From the NCBI GenBank assembly GCA_033398695.1, contig JAWKAU010000214.1:149001-213000 (forward strand): a DNA stretch of 64,000 bases, read 5' to 3'. Positions 55,926 through 64,000 of this stretch are shown one piece after another; within the stretch, counting starts at the first letter, position 1, and each line of letters opens with the position of its first letter. This stretch comes from Orobanche coerulescens. Its lineage: Eukaryota > Streptophyta > Magnoliopsida > Lamiales > Orobanchaceae. Made by a program: the position numbers and the translations under genes. The notes beneath the pieces are model-generated. The model saw only the letters and a program-made list of their open reading frames with translations. It was not told the origin of the DNA and did no database searches.

Positions 55926-58353
55926 TGTAATACCCGGTTGTAATTCAGTAATTATCATTCAGTATTTATCATTCAGTCATTATCACTCAGTAATTTCACT
56001 CATTATTGATCATTTGTCACTCATATTCAGTCATGGTATTCATCATTCAGAGTAATTGTATCGTGTATCAATCGTCATTCATCACTAATCGGATTGGAGT
56101 TTCGTGCCGCGTTTATCATCATTGTCATTTCGTTGCGAGCTGTGCGTGAGGAGTAGCGCACGCTACATACTCCTTTTAGCGTACGCTAATTGGGTATAGG
56201 TAGCGCACGTTACCACTCAGCTTTAGCGCACGCTAAGGTTGTCCTGGCCGCACCGGAAGGTACCGGACTGCAGTGAGATTATTTGTAGCGCACGCTACGA
56301 GTGGTAAGTAGCGCTAACGGGTTGTAGTAGCGCCACGCTATATGTGTGGAGTAGTGCGCGCTAGGGACGGATCGAGGTTGAGTCCGGTGGCTACCGGGCC
56401 TTTGAATTATTTCATACGCACGCTATGTGTTGTTGTTAGCGTCTGCAACCGATATATTAGCGCACGCTAAACTATGGTTGTAGCGCACGCTATCGAGGTC
56501 GAATCGAGGCGGCGGTTTTACGGACTCCGATCGGGCATCGATATTTCGTTAGCGCACACTAATAATGGATCTTAGCGCACGCTAGTAATATGGCCATAGC
56601 GCACGCTACAAGAAGGTACGTAGCGCGCGCTACCGTGTTCGGACAGTGGGTACTGGACTACCCAAATTACTCGTTAGCGCACGCTACGCACAAGGGCTAG
56701 CGCACGCTAACCTGGACTGACTATAAATTGGACAGTTTAGTCAGAGTTCGTCATTATTCATCTCATTTCATTCCTTCGGTAGTTTTGGGCGATTTCGAGC
56801 GATTCAGAGAGGATTCTTCGAGGTGTAATCATCAATCATCATCTTCAAGCTCATCTTTCGGATTAATCATCATTTCATCATCTTCATCTCATCGAATCAA
56901 AGGTATTAATCTCTTGGATCTAGAATTTCGGATTTTTGGGTTTTCCTTCTGATTTCTTCGTGTAAGCTTGGATTATCATTGGAATATGTTAGATATGGAT
57001 TATCTACCTTGGATAAGTATATTAAATGCGGATTTAATGGTTATTTTTGAATTATTTCAAGAACCATTGGGGTTGACTTCGGTTATTTTGGGGATTTCGA
57101 TTGTCGTTATTATTAACTTGAATTGTGGACTTCTATGAGATTATTGATGTCATTGATAATGTTGTGCTGGTTTGAATCAATCATTTTGGAGTTGGTTCGA
57201 TAATTTGGGTTTGGTTTTAACCCACGGGTATCTCAACGTTTTCGTTAGAGTACATCTACGAGTTCGGATATTGTTGTATCGACGTTTGGGTCGGTTATGA
57301 TCGTATTTGATTCGTGTATTGATCGGTTGTTGGTAATTATTGTTGTTCAAGGTTGTTCGAGCGACCGACTTTTCATTTAGGACGTTGTTCGTGGAAAGAC
57401 ATTCTTCATCGGTATTGTGTAAGTTAATTCTTACTCGGTTAAAAGGATATTCATTCCTTTTGTCGTTGTTCATTCATAATCGTAACTCATTCATCATTGT
57501 ATTAACCGTATCAAAACTTGTCATTGTCAATTAATCACTTCAGTCATAAGGAACGACGGTTCCGATCATTTCATTGAGCTATCATTCATTTCACCATCAT
57601 TTAACCTTGGTGAGTCATTATTCATTTTCGTTGTCACTTTTGTCATATTGTGACATTAGGGTCATCTTGGCGTGCGGTTGGAATGTGTAGGATTTTCATG
57701 TCGGGCACAATTATGTCGTGATGGTTGTTGGCCTCACATTGGGTGTGCACACGAGTCGATTGCTTCGTGAGATCGACAGGCACAAGACCACGTGTGATGG
57801 TGGCTTGTGCACGGACACATTTCCATCCCGACGTAGTGTGGCGCCATTCCTTTGAGCCGCATCGATAATCGATTCATATAGCATGTTTGATTGCGTATGT
57901 TTCGGCGAGTTAATTCATAAATTCGGATATATCATGATTGTGTATTTTCAACCCTTGAGGATTGTTGTTCGTATGGCGGCCCGCTGGGGATGCTGCTGTG
58001 TCATGGCAAGGCTAAGGCACGGGAGAGCACGGTGACGGCGAGGAGTCCTGATGATACTAGTAGGGGCCCTGATGCTCTACCATTTATTCAATCATTTATG
58101 TTTCCTTTATTTATTCCGCAGACAATCCGTTTGAATGCTCATTTCATTCAAAGGTTGTGTATTTTATCGTCACATAAAATACACATGTATTCTATTTTAT
58201 CACAGGTGTGTTGTATAAAACTCCTCATCGGAGTAATTGATGTTGTAATGTGGTTCGTACTACATTTACCTGTAATTCATTCATTTTCATCCGCCCGGTG
58301 GGTCCCAAATGGGGTCCACGGACCGTAATATCCGCCTAGTTTGGGGTGTTACA
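55926..58353 (+). repeat. E5 5' LTR, mosaic
   Basis: The upstream half matches E2/E4, including the palindrome array (56153-56710) and TATA box (56722-56729). From about 57360 to 57910 it matches the E1 LTR instead (catttaggacgttgttcg, gtcgggcacaattatg and gtgtggcgccattcctttg). The end again follows E2. Stem-loop at 58157-58184. Confidence 0.92.
56153..56710 (+). promoter_or_regulatory. Palindrome array TAGCGCACGCTA in the E5 5' LTR
   Basis: The same series as E4, with more copies shortened. The final ctagcgcacgctaa ends 11 bases before tataaatt. Confidence 0.92.
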
Positions 58354-58357
58354 GAGT

Positions 58358-58369
58358 TGGTATCGGAGC
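58358..58369 (+). other. E5 primer-binding site
   Basis: TGGTATCGGAGC, four bases after the LTR. Confidence 0.9.
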
Positions 58370-58828
58370 GTGGTTTTGAATACTACCCTCCAAGTCATGT
58401 CTCATTTGAAATCATCGTCATCGGACTAGTATCATTGGACTTTCGCGTCACGTGTGACCTGTGCAAATGCCGAGCCAATCAGACCAAGAACTGTAAGATT
58501 TCTAATGCCATGGTATAATTTCTGGCATTAATCATTCATTCATAATTCATCAGTTACCAATCCTCAATCATCATTGTCATTTTGACCGGGACGGTCAGGT
58601 TAACTCATTAATCAGTCAATTCATTTCATTGTTCAGTTGTTGATCAGGAAGATCGAATCATTAATCTTGTTAACTCATTCAAGATAATCATTTCAATAAT
58701 TCCATCAGATAATCATGTCACGTCAATTAATCATTCATGTAATCGCTGTATTTGAGCACGTATGCTCATTTTCATCATTTCATAATATAATCATAATGTG
58801 ATACTCATGCGAGATATATAATCATCAT
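58370..58828 (+). other. E5 untranslated leader
   Basis: Conserved leader followed by AT-rich sequence. No gene is seen. Confidence 0.7.
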
Positions 58829-59851
58829 ATGACTTTCCACTTCAGTATGGAAAGGGCTGGTAGAGGACGTGGAGGACGAGGCCGTGGAGCGGGCCGAATC
58901 CCGAGAACTCGTGCGAATACACGTGCAAATGCCAGGAATAATGCTAATTCATCAAGCAGCGACGCTGCCACTCATTCACCTGGACGCGATCATTCACTGT
59001 CGGGGAGTCGTACCCGGGACACGGCTCAGTCAGAGGGTGTCCGGGTTGACCCACTCGCATTTATGCAGGGCATGATGGCCCAAATGACCCAGATGGCTCA
59101 GTTGATGGAGGCGATGCATAATTCCGTCAATCAAAATCAGCAGGCTCCTCCGCTGCCACCTCAGAGGCAAGAGAGGGGTGTAAGCAATATCATTAGCGAT
59201 ATCTCTCGCTAGCGACCACCTACTTTTGAGGGCTCATCTGAGCCGGCGGATATTGTTCATTGGCTTGAGCATTTTGAGAAGTCATTTGCTATGGTGGATT
59301 ACCCTGAAGGGCATAAAGTTTCAGTTGCGGCTTACTATCTCGGTAAGAGCGCTCATTCATGGTGGTTGTCGTTGAAGCCCACAGACGGAACATGTACTTG
59401 GGATCAGTTCAAGACTCTCATGATGGAGAGGTACTATCCGGCCCCACTCAGGGAGGCCAAGTTGTCGGAATTACTCACTCCCGACCTTTCGGCGGATGAT
59501 GATGTTCTCGCCATCGCCGAAAAATTTCAGGAACTTCTTCCGTTCGCCTCATCTATCATTCACTCAGAAGCGGACAAGATCAAGTATTTCAGCAAGAGGC
59601 TGAAACCCCGTATGAGACTTCAGTTACTTAATCATAATTGTGCCACTCTAGCCGAGTTTATTGAGAAAGCTCTTACTTACGAGCTTACGGCTAAGGAAAT
59701 TGCTAAGCAGCAACCTTCGTCTGCTAGCAAGAAGTCCAAGAACCGTAATCAGTCTGACGGGAGTCAGGCCACTTTCAAGAAACCACGTGCGGGCTCTACT
59801 TTTTCTGAGCGACCTCCCACGACGTCTAAACCCGCGGAATCTCGGCCGTGA
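58829..59851 (+). pseudogene. gag: E5 gag, one frame with a single nonsense codon
   Basis: Start at 58829 or the in-frame Met at 58847. The N-terminus is Arg/Gly-rich, followed by VDPLAFMQGMMAQMTQMAQL and the retrotransposon gag core ([47 protein letters not shown]). The tail is rich in Lys and Ser. The frame is broken only by TAG at 59210-59212, where E4 has the Gln codon CAG. After 59851 the zinc-knuckle part continues in other frames. The product would form the particle shell and bind RNA. Confidence 0.92.
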
Positions 59852-60165
59852 GCGGCCGCCGGCCATCACTGTTTCAACCGTGAGGAACAGGTCATTTCAG
59901 CACCAAATGTCCGGCGATGCATCACGTGCCACAATCAGGATTGCTGGGCATAGGGCCCGTTTTGCCGTAGGGACTCTAAACCCACTCCGGCGTCATCTCA
60001 AGCCCCGTGTCATTCATGCAGAATCAGGCCACTCGGTCGGCTGCGTTCAAGACGACAGAGCTAAAGGCGGAGCCAAGAGCTATCGACGGAGCATCCGGTT
60101 CGGGGCCGGCAAGCCCCGAATTTATGAGATGAAGAAGACCGATGATCCCGAGGCCGGATGATCTC
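59852..60165 (+). pseudogene. E5 gag C-terminal part, zinc knuckles decayed
   Basis: Similar at DNA level to the zinc-knuckle region of E2 (tgctgggcatagggcccgtt and gatgaagaagaccgatgatc). Short losses at CAG and TGG sites scramble the frames, and neither knuckle can be read through. Confidence 0.8.
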
Positions 60166-61964
60166 GTGTACACTCGATATTCTATCTCAACCTCGTGTGT
60201 ACCCTTTTGATACCGTGCATCGCATTCATTCATTTCCGAGTCATGTTTGAGTAGACTACGCCGGGTAGTGCTACTAGTTGTGAGCCTTATGTCATTGGCC
60301 TACCCGATGGTAGACGAATTGTCAAGTCGTGAGATTCGAATTGTCCGATTGACTTCATGGTCGTGTATGGCCGGACCTAATCGTAGTAGATTTGCCGAGG
60401 GACGACGTCATCTTGGGTATTGATTGGATGGATCGTCATGATGCCATCATCGGTGTCCGAAAGCGTTTGGTCACTATCATTTCGAACGATGGAGTCGAAT
60501 GTGTGTTTCAGGAGGTAATCCTACTGCTCGTAAAGTCATTAATTTGATGAAAGCAGTAAGATTACTCAATCAGGGATGTGTCGGTTATTGGTGCTATATG
60601 ACCAAAACCGAGAAATCATTAGTAATGTTAACGGATATTCCGGTGGTGAGGGAATATGCCGATGTTTTTCCAGACGAGTTACCTGGTTTGCCTCCACAGA
60701 GGGATGTGGAATTCACGATTGAGTTGGAGCCTGGTACGTCCCCGATATCGAAGGCACCGTACCGGATGGCCCCGACCTAAATGCAGGAATTAAAGAGCCA
60801 ACTTGAAGAATTGTTCGAGAAGGGTTATATTCGACCGAGTGCGTCCCCGTGGGGAGCACCAGTATTATTTGTAAAGAAGAAGGATGGTTCGTTCCGCTTG
60901 TGTATTGATTACCGGGAATTGAACCGGGTGACGATCAAGAATAAGTATCCTTTACCCCGCATTGATGATCTCTTAGATCAACTTCGAGGAGCTTGATATT
61001 TTCCAAGATCGACTTAAGATCTGGATATCATCAGTTGCGGATTTGAGAGTCGGATATCGCGAGGACGGCGTTTCGAACACGCTATGGTCATTATGAGTTT
61101 GTGGTTATGCCGTTCGGATTAACTAATGCACCTGCGGTATTCATGGAGTTAATGAATCGGGTCTTCATCGACTTTTTGGATCGGTTTGTTGTTGTCTTCA
61201 TCGATGACATTTTGATTTATTCTCGTGACCGGGAGGAACACGAGTTTCACCTTCATCAAGTGCTCGACGTGTTGAGACGAGAACAACTTTTTGGGAAGTT
61301 TTCCAAATGTGAGTTCTGGATGTCCGAAGTGACTTTTCTCGGACATGTAATTTCATCAGACGGAGTTCGTGTCGATCCTCAGAAGACGGAGGCTATTCGG
61401 TATTGGCTACCTCCGAAGAACGTTAAGGAAATCCGAAGTTTTCTCGGATTAGCGGGTTATTATCGGCGGTTTGTGGAATGATTTTCTAGAATCGCTCAAC
61501 CCTTAACGAACCTTTTGCGGAAGGATAAGAAATACACGTGGTCCGATGCGTGTCAACGGAGTTTTGAGGAACTCAAGAGCCGGTTAATGTCAGCACCTGT
61601 ACTTTCCTTGCCGCAGGGGACGGAAGGATTTGTGGTCTATAGTGATGCGTCCGGACAGGGTCTCGGATGTGTACTCATGCAGAACGGGAAGGTTATTGCC
61701 TATGCTTCACGGCAATTGAGACCTTACGAGGTTAATTATCCGACCCACGACCTGAAGCTAGCAGCCGTGGTGTTCGCTTTGAAAATTTGGCGTCATTATC
61801 TTTATGGCGTTACCTGTCAGATATTCACCGATCATAAGAGCTTAAAGTATATATTTACTCAAAAGGAGTTAAATATGCGTCAGAGACGGTGGTTGTAATT
61901 AATCAAAGATTATGATATCGAGATCCTCTACCACCCGGGCAAGGCGAACGTTGTCGCCGACGCC
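60166..61964 (+). pseudogene. pol: E5 pol, first part: protease, RT and RNase H
   Basis: The protease site near 60205-60225 has lost bases where E2 reads DTGAS. The linker is open at 60499-60780 (ADVFPDELPGLPPQRDVEF) and ends in TAA where E2 has a Glu codon. RT then reads [13 protein letters not shown] to DDLLDQL, shifts frame near 60993, and is open at 61101-61481 with MPFGLTNAP and the catalytic FIDD box. A TGA at 61479-61481 and a TAA at about 61896-61898 interrupt the RT tail and RNase H (VVYSDASG present). The two stops at 61479 and 61896 differ from E2 by G-to-T changes. RT catalytic residues survive, but the chain is not continuous. Confidence 0.9.
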
Positions 61965-63539
61965 TTGAGTCGTAAGTCCGTTCAGGAGCAGATGCTTGCC
62001 CGTTTAACAATTCAGAAGGAGCTTCAGCAGAAATTCCTTAGACCCGAGATCGAGGTCTGGCTTCAGCGAGTTCAGGGGCAGCTTTGTATGTTAGAAATTT
62101 CATCGTCACTCGAGGAGGAAATCCGAGAGAATCAGGGTTCGGACCCATCATTGTTGCGCATCCGAGAGGATGTGGCTCAGGGGAAAGCCCCTGGATTTGT
62201 GGTCCACGAGGATGGACTTTTGAGGTTTAAGAATTGGTTGTGCGTACCGGCGAATGACGAGTTGAAAGACTCGATTTTGAAAGAAGCTCATGCTACCCCT
62301 TATTCTGTGCATCCGGGGTCTAGTAAGATGTACAAGGACTTGAAACAAAATTACTGGTGGAGTAATATGAAGCGAGAAGTCGCAGAATTTGTTTCGAGAT
62401 GCTTAACCTTTCAGCAAGTTAAGATTGAACATCAGCGACCGGCGGGTATGCTGAAACCTCTTCCTATTCCCGAGTGGAAGTGGGAAGACATTTCTATGGA
62501 TTTCATCACGAGTTTGCCGACGAGTCGTCGTGGCATGAACACGATCTGGGTGATCGTGGACCGCTTAACCAAATCAGCTCATTTCCTTGAGATCAAGGAT
62601 ACGTGGGGTCCCGAGAGACTTGCCCAGTTGTTCATTAAAGAGATAGTCAGACTGCACGGTACTCCTAAAAGTATCGTTTCCGATCGTGACGGACGGTTTG
62701 TGTCGCATTTTTGGAAATCAGTTCATCGTGCTATGGGAATTCAGCTTAACCTCAATACCGCTTTTCATCCTCAGTCTGACGGACAATCAGAGAGGACCAT
62801 TCAGACATTAGAGGACATGTTGAGGGCATGCGTCCTCGATTGGAAAGACGATTGGGAAGCCCAACTACCATTGATCGAGTTCACGTATAATAATAGTTGG
62901 CATGCTTCGATCAAGATGGCACCTTACGAGGCCTTGTATGGTCGTCGTTGTCGATCTCCGTTGTGTTGGGACGACTTATCAGAATCAATCGGCACCAAGC
63001 CCGATATGCTTATAGCCGCCCGTGAGAAGGTAGCTTTGATCAGAAGTCGTTTGTTGACCGCTCAGAGTCGACAGAAATCATATGCAGATAACCGTCGTCG
63101 ACCATTAGAGTTCGAGGCTGGTGACCATGTGTTGCTCAAGGTATCCCCGAGTCGTGGTATCTTCCGTTTTGGGAAGAGGGGAAAGTTGAGTCCGAGATTC
63201 ATTGGACCGTTCGAGATTTTGGATCGAGTAGGCAAGTTAGCTTATCGATTGGCTTTACCTCCGGCGTTGAGCCGAATTCATAATGTATTTCACGTCTCTC
63301 AGTTGCGGAAGTATGTTGCCGACCCGAGTCACATACTTCAGTTCGACGAAATCGAGATCGCCGACGATCATTCATATGAGGAACGTCCTATACGAGTTTT
63401 AGAGCGGCGAATCAAGCAATTGAGGAATAAGACGATTCCTTTGGTTAAAATTCAGTGGTCTAGACACGGAGTCGAAGAGGCTACTTGGGAAACCGAGGAT
63501 AGTATGCGGGAGAGTTATCCCGAATTGTTTGACCCTTAG
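61965..63539 (+). CDS. pol: E5 pol, last part: integrase with chromodomain-like tail (524-aa open frame)
   Basis: The open frame is the C-terminal end of the polyprotein; the Met at 61965 is probably not a natural start. The zinc finger has His109, His116 and Cys146, but its last Cys is Phe149 (codon ttt at 62409), while E1 and E2 have Cys. The catalytic triad is Asp179 (SMDF), Asp240 (VSDRDG) and Glu276 (SERTIQ), with 35 residues between the last two, as in this enzyme class. The GPFEILDRVGKLAYRL segment follows, then HNVFHVSQLRKY and a chromodomain-like end (VKIQWSRHGVEEATWE), ending at TAG. The enzyme inserts the cDNA; the tail is thought to bind histone marks and steer insertion to heterochromatin, which fits the satellite setting. 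Chromodomain identity is inferred from the motif and position. Confidence 0.93.
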   Translation: MSRKSVQEQMLARLTIQKELQQKFLRPEIEVWLQRVQGQLCMLEISSSLEEEIRENQGSDPSLLRIREDVAQGKAPGFVVHEDGLLRFKNWLCVPANDELKDSILKEAHATPYSVHPGSSKMYKDLKQNYWWSNMKREVAEFVSRCLTFQQVKIEHQRPAGMLKPLPIPEWKWEDISMDFITSLPTSRRGMNTIWVIVDRLTKSAHFLEIKDTWGPERLAQLFIKEIVRLHGTPKSIVSDRDGRFVSHFWKSVHRAMGIQLNLNTAFHPQSDGQSERTIQTLEDMLRACVLDWKDDWEAQLPLIEFTYNNSWHASIKMAPYEALYGRRCRSPLCWDDLSESIGTKPDMLIAAREKVALIRSRLLTAQSRQKSYADNRRRPLEFEAGDHVLLKVSPSRGIFRFGKRGKLSPRFIGPFEILDRVGKLAYRLALPPALSRIHNVFHVSQLRKYVADPSHILQFDEIEIADDHSYEERPIRVLERRIKQLRNKTIPLVKIQWSRHGVEEATWETEDSMRESYPELFDP

Positions 63540-63556
63540 TTTCGGGGACGAACCTC

Positions 63557-63569
63557 TTTTAAGGGGGGG
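63557..63569 (+). other. E5 polypurine tract
   Basis: The ttttaaggggggg run sits four bases before the 3' LTR, identical to E2. Confidence 0.85.
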
Positions 63570-63573
63570 TGTA

Positions 63574-64000
63574 TGTAATACCCGGTTGTAATTCAGTAAT
63601 TATCATTCAGTATTTATCATTCAGTCATTATCACTCAGTAATTTCACTCATTATTGATCATTTGTCACTCATATTCAGTCATGGTATTCATCATTCAGAG
63701 TAATTGTATCGTGTATCAATCGTCATTCATCACTAATCGGATTGGAGTTTCGTACGCGTTTATCATCATTGTCATTTTGTTGCGGTGTGCGTGAGGAGTA
63801 GCGCACGCTACATACTCCTTTTAGCGTACGCTAATTGGGTATAGGTAGCGCACGTTACCACTCGGCTTTAGCGCACGCTAAGGTTGTCTGGCCGCGATCC
63901 AGAAGGTACCGGACTGCAGTGAGATTATTTGTAGCGCACGCTACGAGTGGTAAGTAGCGCGCTAACGGGTTGTAGTAGCGCACGCTATATGTGTGGAGTA
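63574..64000 (+). repeat. E5 3' LTR, first 427 bp
   Basis: Starts TGTAATACCCGG and matches 55926 onward, with small differences such as cgttgcgagctgtg against tgttgcggtgtg. The palindrome array begins at 63798 and the window ends inside it. Confidence 0.95.

Larger units (their letters stand above)
55926..64000 (+). mobile_element. E5: Ty3/gypsy chromovirus nested in E4, 3' end outside
   Basis: A 5' LTR of 2,428 bp, a 5,220-bp internal region and the first 427 bp of the 3' LTR are present. It follows CATGC (55921-55925) in E4 integrase. Gag is one frame with a single stop. Pol is interrupted several times before RNase H, but integrase is open. It is the best preserved plus-strand element and useful as a family reference. 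Confidence 0.95.

Overview
This is repeat-rich nuclear DNA from a plant, most likely a eudicot. The evidence is Ty1/copia and Ty3/gypsy retrotransposons of plant type (primer-binding sites complementary to initiator Met-tRNA, LTRs of 1.6-3.1 kb, a chromodomain-like integrase tail) sitting in a long tandem satellite with a nucleosome-scale period. I found no ordinary host gene, tRNA, rRNA or CRISPR array. The species cannot be fixed from the sequence. The setting looks pericentromeric, centromeric or otherwise heterochromatic.

The host sequence is one satellite array, interrupted three times: 6600-13129, 22438-28304 and 46916-51416, about 17 kb in total. It has two monomer lengths: about 202 bp (type A and its variants) and 182/183 bp (types C and B). 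They follow a fixed order that makes a 14-monomer higher-order repeat of 2,672 bp, with 11- and 18-monomer variants.

The left end is the 3' half of a SIRE/Maximus-like Ty1/copia element: the end of pol (2-1210), two extra ORFs after pol (1744-3888 and 3885-4766, joined by an ATGA overlap), a polypurine tract and a 1,613-bp 3' LTR (4987-6599) that ends directly in satellite.

Five related Ty3/gypsy chromovirus elements, probably of the Tekay/Del group, follow. E1 (13130-22437, target duplication GGAAC), E2 (28305-46915, TTTAC) and E4 (from 51417, left flank CATTC) lie in the satellite in the same orientation. E3 (37884-46416, minus strand, TTACG) is nested in the 3' LTR of E2 and carries only gag. 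E5 (from 55926, left flank CATGC) is nested in the integrase region of E4 and runs off the right edge. The gag and pol genes carry stops, frameshifts and deletions. The longest intact stretch is the integrase-chromodomain ORF of E5 (61965-63539).

The most unusual structure is in the LTRs. Just upstream of the putative TATA box, E2, E4 and E5 carry arrays of about 18 copies of the palindrome TAGCGCACGCTA. E3 carries about 12 copies of a different palindrome, TTACGTACGTAA, at the matching place, and E1 has a GC-rich block with CACGGCCGTG-like dyads. The E5 LTR is a mosaic of the E2/E4 and E1 types. A 79-bp hairpin repeat in the E3 LTR is related to a 56-bp repeat array inside the pol of E1.

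A caution applies to every coding call. Many differences between paired LTRs are small changes at CAG/CTG/TGG sites that create CG. They are patchy and look like a base-calling or polishing artefact, so some frameshifts may not be real.
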